Positions 53,368 to 62,546 of a stretch of 64,000 nt of DNA are shown here, one piece after another. The notes under the pieces were generated by a model, which ran no database searches, was not told the origin of the DNA, and worked only from the letters and a program-made list of their open reading frames with translations. Positions within the stretch are counted from its first letter, which is position 1. Every line of letters begins with the position of its first letter. This stretch comes from Ruania alba (GTDB taxonomy: Bacteria > Actinomycetota > Actinomycetes > Actinomycetales > Beutenbergiaceae): NCBI RefSeq assembly GCF_900105765.1, contig NZ_FNTX01000002.1:2418001-2482000 (forward strand), written 5' to 3'. The translations under genes and the position numbers were made by a program.

Positions 53368-54699
53368 TCAGGCGAGGGTGGTGAAGTAGTACACCAGCGG
53401 CACCAGCAGGATCCACAGCCCGCCCGGAACCGACCGCGCCTCGCCGGAGAGAACCTTCACCACCACATAGGCGACGATGCCCGCGGAGATGCCGGTGCCG
53501 ATGTTGAACGTGAAGATCGTCACCACCACGGCCAGGAACGCCGGGAGCGCCTCGGACAGGTCCGTCATGTCGATCTCCCGCAGCGGAGCAAGCATGAGCA
53601 GCCCGACGAGGATGAGCACCGGCGCGGTGGCCTGGCTCGGGATCATCAGGGCGAGTGGGGTGAACAGCAACGTGGCGAGGAAGAGGGCACCGGTGGTGAT
53701 CGACGTCAGGCCGGTGCGGCCGCCGGCCTCCACCCCGGAGGTGGACTCGACGTAGGTCGTCATCACCGGCACTGCGACGAGCGACCCGGCCACGGTGCTG
53801 ATGCTGTCCACCAGGAACGGCTTGTTGATCTCCGGGAAGTTGCCGTCCGAGTCCAGGAAGTTGCCGCGGCTGCCGACGGCGAACAGGGTGCCGAAGGTGG
53901 AGAAGAAGTCGGAGACGAACAGCGCGAAGATGAACGGGAAGAAGCTCAGCTTCAACGCTCCGAGGATGTCGATCCCGAAGGCCACCTCTCCCAGGCCGGT
54001 GGGGGCCTGCCACAGGGTGTCCGGCACGGTGGTGACACCCATCGGGATACCGATGATCGTGGTGGCCACGATCGCGATGAGGAGGCCACCGGGCACCTTG
54101 CGCAGGTGCAGGCCGAGCACCAGCGCCAAGCCGATCAGGGTCAGGATCGCTTCCGGCGACCCGAGGTCTCCGACCACGAGCGCATTCGAGGACTCGCTCG
54201 CCTGGGAGAGTCCACCGCTGCGGAACCCGATGAAGCAGATGAACAGTCCGACGCCGGCGCCGATGGCGAGCTTGATCGCCTTGGGCATCATGGACGAGAT
54301 CGCTTCGCGCAGCTTCAGTACGGTGAGCAGCACGAACACGAGGCCGCTGATGAAGACCATCCCCATGCTGGTCTGCCACGGGATCCCCTCCACGGCGCCG
54401 AGGGTGAAGGCGATGAAGGCCACCGACCCGAGGCCCGGGGCGAGCGCCAGCGGCCGGTTGGTGACGATCCCCATCGCCAGGGTGGACAGTGCAGCCATCA
54501 CGATGATGGCGACAGTGACCGGCCCGCGAGGCACACCACCCTCGGCGAGGATCCCGGGGACCACCGCGAGGACGTACGCCATCGTGGCGAAGGTGGTGAA
54601 CCCGGCGATCAGCTCGATCCGCAGGGACGACCCTCGCTGCTGGATCCGGAACCACCGCTCCAGGGCGCGTGGCCGAGCGGTGGGGGTGTCGGTGCTCAT
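53368..54699 (-). CDS. Purine permease, NCS2/AzgA type
   Basis: This 443-residue membrane transporter has 12-14 hydrophobic segments and belongs to the AzgA-like branch of NCS2 (adenine, hypoxanthine, guanine uptake by proton symport). Motifs include AGFTTFATMAYVLAVVPGIL, LALAPGLGSVAF and ESTSGVEAGGRTGLTS. I start it at the ATG at 54699 (MSTDTPTARP); a longer frame begins 30 bases upstream but inside the promoter region. It is divergent from adenosine deaminase, which fits a purine salvage pair. Promoter boxes are at 54733-54762. Confidence 0.92.
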   Translation of the reverse strand: MSTDTPTARPRALERWFRIQQRGSSLRIELIAGFTTFATMAYVLAVVPGILAEGGVPRGPVTVAIIVMAALSTLAMGIVTNRPLALAPGLGSVAFIAFTLGAVEGIPWQTSMGMVFISGLVFVLLTVLKLREAISSMMPKAIKLAIGAGVGLFICFIGFRSGGLSQASESSNALVVGDLGSPEAILTLIGLALVLGLHLRKVPGGLLIAIVATTIIGIPMGVTTVPDTLWQAPTGLGEVAFGIDILGALKLSFFPFIFALFVSDFFSTFGTLFAVGSRGNFLDSDGNFPEINKPFLVDSISTVAGSLVAVPVMTTYVESTSGVEAGGRTGLTSITTGALFLATLLFTPLALMIPSQATAPVLILVGLLMLAPLREIDMTDLSEALPAFLAVVVTIFTFNIGTGISAGIVAYVVVKVLSGEARSVPGGLWILLVPLVYYFTTLA

Positions 54700-54732
54700 G
54701 TGCGGCTCCAGGCGAGGCGATAGGACCATCGG

Positions 54733-54762
54733 AGTATCCAGCGATGGTCACCGGCAGGTCAA
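54733..54762 (-). promoter_or_regulatory. Promoter of the purine permease gene
   Basis: On the minus strand TTGACC (54762-54757) and GATACT (54738-54733) are separated by 18 bases, followed by the ATG at 54699. Boxes match sigma-70 consensus at five and four of six positions. Confidence 0.55.
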
Positions 54763-54780
54763 AGCCGGCCACTCGGTGGT

Positions 54781-54809
54781 TTGACGCAGGACCTTGCGAT
54801 CGCTTGAGT
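54781..54809 (+). promoter_or_regulatory. Candidate promoter of the adenosine deaminase gene
   Basis: A strong -35 TTGACG (54781-54786) is followed after 17 bases by a weak -10 TTGAGT (54804-54809). The start codon lies 34 bases further on, behind GAGGAG. Confidence 0.4.
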
Positions 54810-54843
54810 GGGCAGGTCGATCCGACCGAGACGAGGAGTCCCG

Positions 54844-55872
54844 ATGCCCACTCTGGCCGAGTTCTGCGAGCGTGTCCCCAAGGCGGAGGTGCACTGCCAC
54901 TTCGTGGGCGCGATCCCGGCCGAGGTGGCGTGGCGGATCGCCGCCCGCAACGACGTGCCGCTGCCGGCCGACGGGCCAGCCACCCTGTACCGGTTCGACA
55001 ACTTCCACCAGTTCATCGACCGCTACATGACGGTGGCGACCGCCCTGCGCCGGCCGGCGGACTTCGCCGAGGCGGTCTACGCCGTCCTGCAGGACGGGGC
55101 CGAGCACGGGAACGTGCGCTACCGCGAGCTGTTCTTCAACCCGACCGACCACCACCACGCGAGCTATCCGGACATGCTCACCGGCCTGCTGGACGGGATC
55201 GCCGCCGCCGAGACCGACCTGGGGGTGCGGTGCCGGCTGGTGCCGTCGATCAACCGCATGCAGTCGCCGCAGATCGGTGTGCAGATGGTGGAGCAGGTGG
55301 TGGCGCACCGGCGGGACGAGGTGATCGGGATCGGTCTGGACGCCTCCGAGCCGGCGGGCCCACCCGAGCTGTTCGCCGAGGCGTTCGCGATCGCGGGACG
55401 TGCCGGGCTGCGCCGCACCGCGCATGCGTGTGAGGACTACGCCGGCCTGGACGGTGGGCCGCCGCGGAACGCGACCACCTGCCTGGACCTGCTCGGCTGT
55501 GACCGGCTCGACCACGGCTACAACATCCTCGCCGACGAAGCGGTGGTGCAGCGGTGCCGCGACGCCGGTGTGCCGTTCACCTGCTGCCTGCCGGGATCGA
55601 ACCCGGTGCTGCGTCCGGCGCGGATCGAGAGCATCCGCACGATGCTGGAGCTCGGGCTGCCGGTGAGCCTGCACAGCGACGACCCGGCGATGCACGGGGC
55701 AAACCCGGGAGAGGTGTATACGTTTGCTGCCGAGGTGCTCGGGCTCGGTATCGCGGAGGTCGGTGCACTCGCCCTGGCTGCGGTGGATGCTACGTGGCTG
55801 GACGACACCGAGCGGAGCGCGCTGCGGTCCGAGTTCCAGGCGGAGATCGACAGACTCGCCGGCGAGCGTTGA
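54844..55872 (+). CDS. add: Adenosine deaminase family protein
   Basis: This 342-residue zinc enzyme converts adenosine to inosine, or a related purine. The N-terminal metal motif is EVHCHFVGAI instead of the usual HxHLDGS form, with both His kept. The later motifs include THACEDY-like TAHACEDYAG, CCLPGSNPVL and the catalytic/zinc HSDDPAMHG (Asp279, Asp280). The start at 54844 follows GAGGAG. Its partner is the divergent purine permease. The altered first motif leaves room for adenine or another aminohydrolase activity. Confidence 0.85.
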   Translation: MPTLAEFCERVPKAEVHCHFVGAIPAEVAWRIAARNDVPLPADGPATLYRFDNFHQFIDRYMTVATALRRPADFAEAVYAVLQDGAEHGNVRYRELFFNPTDHHHASYPDMLTGLLDGIAAAETDLGVRCRLVPSINRMQSPQIGVQMVEQVVAHRRDEVIGIGLDASEPAGPPELFAEAFAIAGRAGLRRTAHACEDYAGLDGGPPRNATTCLDLLGCDRLDHGYNILADEAVVQRCRDAGVPFTCCLPGSNPVLRPARIESIRTMLELGLPVSLHSDDPAMHGANPGEVYTFAAEVLGLGIAEVGALALAAVDATWLDDTERSALRSEFQAEIDRLAGER

Positions 55873-55892
55873 CCGGCGTGCGTTGAGCGGGG

Positions 55893-57524
55893 TCAGCGGG
55901 GGAGCTCGAACCGGACCAGCTCGTCGAAACCCAGGGAAGCGAGCGTGTCGTCCTCGATGACCTGCAAGTACAGCCCGGAGAAGTTCCTGCGCTCCCACAG
56001 CACCTCACCGGTCGCCGGATCGATGCCCAGCAGCGGAAAGGAGTCCGTGACCAGGATGTCGCCGACGGCGAACACGTCCGAGATGTAGCCGCGCTCGGTG
56101 AGGTCGAGCTGCCAGCGCAGCGCATCGGCGTCTGGTTCCAGCCCGATCAGGGTTTCTTCGCCGCGCACGGTGTAGTGCTGCGGCGATCCGCCGGCCGTCG
56201 GGGGCAGCTGCATGTTCGTGAACCCGCCGCTCTGGGGGCGCAGGGTGATCACGGTGCCCTCGGCCTGGGGTGTCTCCCAGTCGACGGCCATCACCTGACC
56301 CTGGGAGTCCAGGGCCACCGGCCTCGCGGGGGAGGTGTCCGGCGGGATCGCCAGGTCCAGGTGCGGCAGCGTCCACGCCGGCGACCCGTCCAGCTCGTGC
56401 CGCACGATCCCGTCGTCGGTGGCGCAGTAGTAGTGGTCCACGCTCGCCGTAGCGCGGCGGCACGCGTGCGCCACGACGTCCCCGGTGGCGGTGTCGATCA
56501 CGGCGGCGCCGGGAGTGGACCAGAGCAGCACGTGCGGACCCTCGAGCTCACGCCATCGAGCCCGCTCCATCTGCGGGTCGGGGCTCTCCTCGCCCTGCAT
56601 CTCCTCCTGCAGGAAGGTGTCGAAGAGCAGCTCGGAGTTCTCGACGTCGGCCAGGTCGACCTGCCAGCCGAGGGCGCCGTCGGGCTCGATCAGGGTGACC
56701 ATCGCGTGCGGTGCCTCTCCCTCCAGCTCACCCACCACGAGCAGTCCCGCCTCGGTGAACCGCACCATGCGCGCGGAACCGATCGCCGTCGTCTGCCAGT
56801 CCTGGGCGATCTCACCGGTGGCGACGTCGATGACCATGCCGGACCATCCGCCGTCGGCGCGGTACAGGCACCCGACCTGCCCGTCCACGGCCTCGATCCC
56901 GCACAGGCCGGCGGCGAGGTCGTGCTGCCACAGGGTGGCTCCGGACTGCGGGTCCACACCCACGACGGTGCTGGCGCTGCGGGCGTCGGCCGGTCCGGCG
57001 AGCACCACCCAGGCCTCCTCGGTCGCGATGAACGGGGGCCCGGTGAACGCGCCATCGGCACCGATGAGGAACTCGGCCGCGTCATCACTGCCGGTTGCCT
57101 CGGGCGGGGTGATGATCCACGCGTTCTCGAGGTCGGGGGTGGGCTCGGGGGTGGGTGCTGGGTCGGCGGTGCTACCGGAGTCGTCGTCGGTGAGGGCGTT
57201 GAAGACGGCCATGGCAGCGACGGCGACGCCGATGATGACAATCCGAAGGAGCGGTCGTTTCTTCCGGGGCGGCTTCGCCGGGGTGTAGCTGAGATACGGG
57301 TTCGGCGCCGGTGCCTGATTCGGTTCCCACCGGGGTGGGGTGTTCGGTGGGGGTGGCGGCTGTGGGCTGTGCGCCTGGTACGGGTTGGGTGACGGATGAT
57401 CGGCGGTGCCGGGAGTCGGTTCGCTGCCGTACGGCCCACCAGAGTAGGGAGTCGATGCCGGGGCGCCTGCATCTGGCGCGGGCGCGTGCGGGTAGTCCTC
57501 GCCGATCTCGTCCTCGCGTGCCAC
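55893..57524 (-). CDS. Membrane-anchored PQQ-like beta-propeller protein
   Basis: This 543-residue protein has a disordered Pro-rich cytoplasmic head (residues 1-85), a basic KPPRKKRP patch, one membrane segment (LLRIVIIGVAVAAMAVF, about 92-108) and an outer domain. That domain has repeated beta-propeller elements of the PQQ/quinoprotein type (GVDPQSGATLWQHDL, GLEPDADALRWQLDL, GIDPATGEVLWERR). Such proteins often act as envelope scaffolds or sensors. The GTG start at 57524 is used. It is divergent from the cysteine desulfurase gene, and function beyond fold is unknown. Confidence 0.78.
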   Translation of the reverse strand: MAREDEIGEDYPHAPAPDAGAPASTPYSGGPYGSEPTPGTADHPSPNPYQAHSPQPPPPPNTPPRWEPNQAPAPNPYLSYTPAKPPRKKRPLLRIVIIGVAVAAMAVFNALTDDDSGSTADPAPTPEPTPDLENAWIITPPEATGSDDAAEFLIGADGAFTGPPFIATEEAWVVLAGPADARSASTVVGVDPQSGATLWQHDLAAGLCGIEAVDGQVGCLYRADGGWSGMVIDVATGEIAQDWQTTAIGSARMVRFTEAGLLVVGELEGEAPHAMVTLIEPDGALGWQVDLADVENSELLFDTFLQEEMQGEESPDPQMERARWRELEGPHVLLWSTPGAAVIDTATGDVVAHACRRATASVDHYYCATDDGIVRHELDGSPAWTLPHLDLAIPPDTSPARPVALDSQGQVMAVDWETPQAEGTVITLRPQSGGFTNMQLPPTAGGSPQHYTVRGEETLIGLEPDADALRWQLDLTERGYISDVFAVGDILVTDSFPLLGIDPATGEVLWERRNFSGLYLQVIEDDTLASLGFDELVRFELPR

Positions 57525-57593
57525 GCGCCCGTCCTCTCGCTCTCGCCCTGCTGGCCTGGAGGCTACTCGCCCCGGCCCTGGGATCTCGGCTCG

Positions 57594-57599
57594 TAGACT
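57594..57599 (+). promoter_or_regulatory. -10 box for leaderless cysteine desulfurase mRNA
   Basis: TAGACT ends eight bases before the GTG at 57608. GGGGAG in between is too close to the start codon to act as a normal ribosome site, so a leaderless transcript is likely. Confidence 0.45.
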
Positions 57600-57607
57600 G
57601 GGGAGTT

Positions 57608-58807
57608 GTGACCACCTATCTCGATCATGCGGCGACCACTGCGGTGCGTCCGGCCGCTGCTGCTGCCTTCGCGGAGGCGCTCGAGCAGGTCGGGAACCCG
57701 TCGTCGCTGCACGCGTCCGGCCGGACGGCGCGTCGGTTGGTGGAGGAAGCCCGGGAGTCGATTGCCGCGGACCTTGGTGCGCACCCGACCGAGGTGGTCT
57801 TCACCGCGGGCGGAACCGAGGCGGACAACCTCGCTGTGCAGGGGATCTGGCGGGCCCGGGCCACCGGTGAGCGGCGTGGTCTGGTGATTTCCGCCGTCGA
57901 GCATCCCGCCGTGCTGGAACCGGCCCAATGGTTGGCGGCGCACGAGTCAGCACAACTGGTCGAGGTGGGCGTGGACGCGGCCGGCCGGATCGACTTGAGC
58001 GAGCTGGAGGCGGCCGTGGACGAGCGGTCCGCGATGGTCTCGGTGATGTGGGCAAACAACGAGGTCGGCACGATCCAGCCGGTCGATCGGGTGGTGGAGA
58101 TCGCCGCGCGTGCCGGGGTGGCGGTGCACAGCGACGCCGTACAGGCACCTGCGCAGGTCCCGGTGGACTTCGCTGCCTCCGGTCTGGACGCCGTGTCGAT
58201 CTCCGGTCACAAGCTCGGCGCCCCGATCGGGATCGGTGCCTTGCTGGCTCGCCGGGAGCTGGGTCTGACCCCGGTGCTGCACGGCGGTGGGCAGGAACGG
58301 TCAGTGCGATCCGGGACGGTACCGGTGCCGGGCATCCGGGCATTCGCGGTGGCTCTGCACGAGGCCGTCACAGCTCGGGAGGCCGAGGCCGTGCGCCTTC
58401 GTGATCTGCAGGAGCGGATCATCGACGGCGTGCTCGCCCGGGTGCCGGACGTGCACCTGCGTGGGGCGCCGGCGGGCGTGGGCCGGCTTCCCGGTAACAC
58501 GCACTTCAGTGTGCCGGGAGCAGATGCGGACGCACTGTTGTTCGCCCTTGACGCCGCCGGCGTGTGTGCTTCGTCCGGTTCGGCGTGCACGGCGGGGGTG
58601 CAGCAGCCCTCGCACGTGCTGGCCGCGATGGGAGATGACGACGGCGCAGCCCGCTCCGGTCTGCGCCTCACCCTGGGCTGGACCTCGGGGGAGAACGACG
58701 TGGACGCGCTGTTGGCGGCGTTGCCGACGGCGGTGCAGCAGGCACGTGCGGCATTCCGGCCACGGCGTGCGCACACGGGTGCGATTGACAGGAAGGTGGG
58801 TGCCTGA
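57608..58807 (+). CDS. Cysteine desulfurase (NifS/IscS family)
   Basis: This PLP enzyme takes sulfur from cysteine and passes it, as a persulfide, to acceptors. It has 399 residues. It begins [10 protein letters not shown], has the PLP lysine in [10 protein letters not shown] (Lys202) and the active-site loop Cys in [10 protein letters not shown] (Cys327). The start is the GTG at 57608, matched by the family N-terminus. Its stop overlaps the start of mnmA, a tRNA thiolase that needs this sulfur, so it is the probable dedicated donor. A separate SUF-type enzyme for iron-sulfur clusters would lie elsewhere. Confidence 0.93.
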   Translation: MTTYLDHAATTAVRPAAAAAFAEALEQVGNPSSLHASGRTARRLVEEARESIAADLGAHPTEVVFTAGGTEADNLAVQGIWRARATGERRGLVISAVEHPAVLEPAQWLAAHESAQLVEVGVDAAGRIDLSELEAAVDERSAMVSVMWANNEVGTIQPVDRVVEIAARAGVAVHSDAVQAPAQVPVDFAASGLDAVSISGHKLGAPIGIGALLARRELGLTPVLHGGGQERSVRSGTVPVPGIRAFAVALHEAVTAREAEAVRLRDLQERIIDGVLARVPDVHLRGAPAGVGRLPGNTHFSVPGADADALLFALDAAGVCASSGSACTAGVQQPSHVLAAMGDDDGAARSGLRLTLGWTSGENDVDALLAALPTAVQQARAAFRPRRAHTGAIDRKVGA

Positions 58808-59925
58808 TGCGGGTACTGGCAGCACTCTCCGGTGGAGTGGACTCGGCGGTGGCGGCGGCGCGGGCCGTCGATGCCGGACATGACGTGGTGGGCGTGCACA
58901 TGGCGCTGAGCCGGTCCCGTGCCCAGCACCGGAACGGCTCGCGTGGGTGTTGCTCGATCGAGGATGCCTCGGACGCGCGCCGTGCGGCGGACGTGCTGGG
59001 GATCCCGTACTACGTGTGGGATCTCTCCGAGGAGTTCGAGGACACGGTGGTGGCGGACTTCCTGTCCGAGTACGCGGCGGGGCGCACGCCGAACCCGTGC
59101 GTGCGCTGCAATCAGCACATCAAGTTCGATGCGCTGCTGGACCGCGGGTTGGCACTCGGTTTCGATGCCGTGGCAACGGGGCACTACGCGCGGATCGTGG
59201 ACGTGCCGGACGCTGAGGGCGGCGCGCGGCGGGAACTGCACCGCGCTGAGGATGCCGCAAAGGACCAGTCGTATGTGCTCGCCGTGATGGGGGCCGACCG
59301 GCTGGCACGTTCGATGTTTCCGCTGGGTGATGCGGCGAGCAAGGACGAGGTTCGTGCGGAGGCAGCTGAGCGGGGTTTGAGTGTGTCGGTGAAGCCGGAC
59401 TCCTACGACATCTGCTTCGTGGCCGACGGTGACACGCAGGGATTTCTGCGGGAGCGACTCGGGGCCGCGCCCGGTGAGGTGGTGGACGCCGACGGCGACG
59501 TGGTCGGCGAGCACGACGGGGCGTACGCCTACACGGTGGGGCAGCGCCGGGGGCTGGGGCTGAACCGGCCGGCGGCCGACGGGAAGCCGCGGTACGTGCT
59601 CGAGGTGGATCCGGCAGCGAACCGCGTGGTGGTGGGGCCGAGCGAGCTGCTCTCGGTGACTGAGATCAGCGCCGGTGAGGTCACCTGGCTGGCCGAGGAC
59701 GTGCCGGCCGGGGAGTGGACCGAGGTGAGTGTGCAGGTGCGTGCGCACGGAGACCCGGTGCCCGCTCGCGTGCTGCTCCAGGACGGCCGGCTGTTCACGG
59801 AGCTGGCATCGCCGCTGCGGGGGATTGCGCCGGGGCAGTCGATCGTGGTCTATCAGGGCAGCCGGGTGCTGGGGCAGGGCAACATCGTCAAGGCGGGGCG
59901 AGGGGCTGCGCTGAGCCGCGCGTGA
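58807..59925 (+). CDS. mnmA: tRNA-specific 2-thiouridylase MnmA
   Basis: MnmA thiolates U34 of tRNA-Lys, -Glu and -Gln using ATP and sulfur from a desulfurase. It has 372 residues. It starts with the PP-loop [11 protein letters not shown], has the catalytic Cys in NPCVRCN (Cys98) and the second Cys in YDICFV (Cys203), followed by the typical [10 protein letters not shown] and the C-terminal beta domain. It is coupled to the cysteine desulfurase by TGATG. It converges with the HNH gene, and the 96-bp gap holds only a 12-bp palindrome (59981-59992). Confidence 0.94.
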   Translation: MRVLAALSGGVDSAVAAARAVDAGHDVVGVHMALSRSRAQHRNGSRGCCSIEDASDARRAADVLGIPYYVWDLSEEFEDTVVADFLSEYAAGRTPNPCVRCNQHIKFDALLDRGLALGFDAVATGHYARIVDVPDAEGGARRELHRAEDAAKDQSYVLAVMGADRLARSMFPLGDAASKDEVRAEAAERGLSVSVKPDSYDICFVADGDTQGFLRERLGAAPGEVVDADGDVVGEHDGAYAYTVGQRRGLGLNRPAADGKPRYVLEVDPAANRVVVGPSELLSVTEISAGEVTWLAEDVPAGEWTEVSVQVRAHGDPVPARVLLQDGRLFTELASPLRGIAPGQSIVVYQGSRVLGQGNIVKAGRGAALSRA

Positions 59926-60021
59926 CCTGCTCGGCTTGATGGGCTCTGACCGGATTGGCTGCTCGAGACATGCCGAGGTCCCCGTCGACGGGTGGTGTCG
60001 GCGGGGTTCGGGGCGGGGTGG

Positions 60022-61707
60022 TCAGTCTGGTGGTGGGTCGGTGTGGCCGGGCGGGTTTGGGCGCGGTGGATCCGTGACCGTTTCGCTGCGTGGCTGGTCG
60101 TGTCTGCTTTCGGGCGGACTGCCGCCACGAGGGCTGCTCCGCCCGTTTCGCGCCCCCACGCTGGTGCCGGCGGTGGGGATGGGATACGTGCCGGCGGGCG
60201 TGACCAGGTACTGCACACCATCGGGTGCGGCCCAGTAATACACGCCCGGGGTGATCATCGAATACGACCACCCGGTATGGGTTTTCGCCCGGTGGTGACG
60301 GCGGCACAAGGCGGCCATATTCGCCGAACTGGTTCGGCCGCCGCGGTCGAAGGGAACACTATGATCCTGATCGGCGGAACGAGCGGAGCGGTGGCAATAG
60401 GGGAACCGGCACCGTCCGTCACGAAGAATGATCTGTTCACGCAGTGTCGGGCTGGCCTCATACGTGGTGGCATCGGTATGTCCGGCCAGGTCGATCACGG
60501 GGCGCACCAGTATTCGGCCGGCGGTGGCGCACCAGTGGCGAATCTGTTCCTTCGAGACCGGTGATTTGGTGTTTTCGCACCGGCCCACGATCCCGGATCC
60601 GAACACGCTCCCGATATCGTCCGCACCGGCAATGGTCTCGTCATTGAGGGCATCGGCGGGCAGGTGGAGGTAGAGCATCACGGTCCGACCCATCCCACCA
60701 GTTACACCAGTCGCCCCCACGATGCTGGTCCCGGTCGTGGTGGTCGCTCCTGCGCCACTGCTGGCAACTCTTTCACTGCCGCCCTCACCGCTGTCGGGGA
60801 TGGGGAGTGTGGTGTGTCCGCGGGCGAGGTCGCCGATGGCGATGGAGCGGCGCACATTCTCACTGGTGCCGGGCAGGAACCCTGCCAGCGCACGTGCTTG
60901 GTCGGTCACCGCAGCCTCGAGGTCCAGCGCGTCAGCGAGGTCGAGGCCGCCCTCGACCCGCACCACCGACCCCACACCCAATCCCAGTCCCGGTGCCGCG
61001 GTGGTGCCTGCCTCATCGAGACGGATATCGAAATGGCGCCCCTCCCGGGCGGCTTCCTCGTCCCTGGCAGCCTGCTCAGGATCAAAAGACACCATCGCGG
61101 CGGTCACGGTCCGCTCAATCTGCGCGACCGTGCAGGTTCCGATCGTCCACGCCACCTGGGCGTCTACCCAGGCGGCACCGGCGAACGGGAGTCTCTTGCT
61201 CATCTGGGTCACTGTCCGGGCCCGGTGGATGCTGACCTGCCCGGCCCGTACCCGGGACCACAACTGGGGTAACCGGTAGGCCAGTTCCACGATGGCGCCC
61301 ACATAGGCCAGGGCGGCCTCGTTCGACTGCCCCAACGCCGTCGCCAACCGAGTGAACTCCAGGTCCGAGACCAATGGGGCACCATCCCCAGCCAGGCGCA
61401 TCGGCTGCGCAGTTCCCGGCAACCCCTCATGTTCGCCCGGCAACCCGGCCCGCTCCAGCGTCTCCGGTAGTCCGGCGTGCTCGTCCGGAACCGGTAGGCC
61501 CGCGTGTTCGTCCGGGTCGAACACCGGTCCACCAGCCGTGGTGTCCATGGTGGCCGGGTCGATCGCCCGCTCACCCACCCACGCCACCACCAGCTCGGCA
61601 CGCTCGACATCGACCGCCCGAGCCGTGGTGACGTTCTCCCGGAGGGCAGCCAGCACCGCATTCCCGGCCGGGGCCGAGAATGCGGTACCGGTAGCTGTCG
61701 AGGTCAT
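60022..61707 (-). CDS. DUF222/HNH endonuclease domain protein (13E12-like)
   Basis: This 561-residue protein has an N-terminal DUF222 region (about 1-350) and a C-terminal HNH nuclease motif (CRFPYCHRSARSADQDHSVPFDRGG ending in LCRRHH, quoted in part). The family is abundant and multi-copy in actinobacteria and resembles the mycobacterial 13E12 repeat proteins; its role is uncertain. Between residues 60 and 100 there are five degenerate copies of an EHAGLP-type unit. The last 60 residues are low-complexity Pro/Arg-rich. A short relic of a second copy of its 5' end lies just upstream (61865-61971). Confidence 0.87.
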   Translation of the reverse strand: MTSTATGTAFSAPAGNAVLAALRENVTTARAVDVERAELVVAWVGERAIDPATMDTTAGGPVFDPDEHAGLPVPDEHAGLPETLERAGLPGEHEGLPGTAQPMRLAGDGAPLVSDLEFTRLATALGQSNEAALAYVGAIVELAYRLPQLWSRVRAGQVSIHRARTVTQMSKRLPFAGAAWVDAQVAWTIGTCTVAQIERTVTAAMVSFDPEQAARDEEAAREGRHFDIRLDEAGTTAAPGLGLGVGSVVRVEGGLDLADALDLEAAVTDQARALAGFLPGTSENVRRSIAIGDLARGHTTLPIPDSGEGGSERVASSGAGATTTTGTSIVGATGVTGGMGRTVMLYLHLPADALNDETIAGADDIGSVFGSGIVGRCENTKSPVSKEQIRHWCATAGRILVRPVIDLAGHTDATTYEASPTLREQIILRDGRCRFPYCHRSARSADQDHSVPFDRGGRTSSANMAALCRRHHRAKTHTGWSYSMITPGVYYWAAPDGVQYLVTPAGTYPIPTAGTSVGARNGRSSPRGGSPPESRHDQPRSETVTDPPRPNPPGHTDPPPD

Positions 61708-61864
61708 GGCTTTATTCTCCCAGAAGGCACCGACAATGCGCCGGACAGCATCGGCACCTGTGGAAAACTCTCGCTGTGAGTACTCAGCATTTCCGGGGAG
61801 AAGGAAAATCGGATGGGGGATCCGTTGACCCGCGGCTCATGAGGACCGCGTCGCGCAGGACGTG

Positions 61865-61971
61865 CCTTGTTCTCGGCTGGGTCCAAGAATGCGGAATACG
61901 TGGCTGCCGAACTCATGCCTCTAGTCTTCCAGCAACCACTGACAAATGACCCGCCGATCACTAGTCCTGTG
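61865..61971 (-). pseudogene. Remnant of the 5' end of a second DUF222/HNH gene
   Basis: On the minus strand, the stretch around the ATG at 61916 reads MSSAATYSAFLDPAENKA, closely matching MTSTATGTAFSAPAGNAV at the start of the intact HNH gene. The similarity extends some 50 bases upstream of both start codons (CCAG..CA.TGACA pattern, then CCTGTGGA). After about 18 codons the match ends. It looks like what is left after recombination or deletion between two tandem copies. Confidence 0.65.
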
Positions 61972-62092
61972 GACAAGTCATGCCGACGCCATCGACGGTG
62001 GACGTCGGAGGGTGACTGTCACATCTTCAATAGTGGGCGAGATCGACGTGCCTGGCCGGTTGAAGGCTCAGCCGATACCGGATGGTGCGGAG

Positions 62093-62530
62093 TCAGACGC
62101 GTCGCCGGCAGGAGAATCGCTCAACACCTGGGTACTTCTCACCCAGGCTGACCACCTCGATACCGCACCGCCGATAGAACCCCACGCCGTCCGAATCGGT
62201 CTCGGCGAGCAACCACGGACCGCCCACCAGGTGCGACAGGCGATCGATCAGGTCCCTACCCAAGCCTTGGCGTCGGCAGTCCTGGGCGACGGCGATCGCA
62301 CGGATGGTCCATCCTTCCTCGCTGGGTCCACCTGCCACCACAGCGACCGGTGCGTCCCTTTCGAGAACCCAGACCGTGGAGGTGGCGAGCAGTCGCCGTG
62401 CCGTCTCGTCGGAGGCAGGTCCGGAGCCACCGACGGCAGGACGAAGGAGGGCGAGTGTCACCGGCTCCGGGACCACGTCAGCGGCACGCAGGTGCACGGT
62501 GCGTCTATCCCCGTACATCACCGGAAGCAC
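62093..62530 (-). CDS. GNAT-family N-acetyltransferase
   Basis: This 145-residue acetyltransferase has the acetyl-CoA binding motif RRQGLGRDLIDRL after the IRAIAVAQDC strand, and the C-terminal DGVGFYRRCGIEVVSLGEKYPG. It starts at a GTG (62530) with GGAGCAGGGA upstream; an internal ATG at 62518 is possible. It lies 16 bases downstream of the drug exporter gene on the same strand and may be co-transcribed. Substrate unknown; a role in resistance is possible but unproven. Confidence 0.85.
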   Translation of the reverse strand: MLPVMYGDRRTVHLRAADVVPEPVTLALLRPAVGGSGPASDETARRLLATSTVWVLERDAPVAVVAGGPSEEGWTIRAIAVAQDCRRQGLGRDLIDRLSHLVGGPWLLAETDSDGVGFYRRCGIEVVSLGEKYPGVERFSCRRRV

Positions 62531-62546
62531 CGTCCCTGCTCCATCG

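Noticed and set aside
59981-59992. The palindrome CCCGTCGACGGG between mnmA and the HNH gene as an operator or terminator
   Set aside because: Twelve bases with no loop and no promoter nearby in a convergent gap; expected by chance in such GC-rich DNA.
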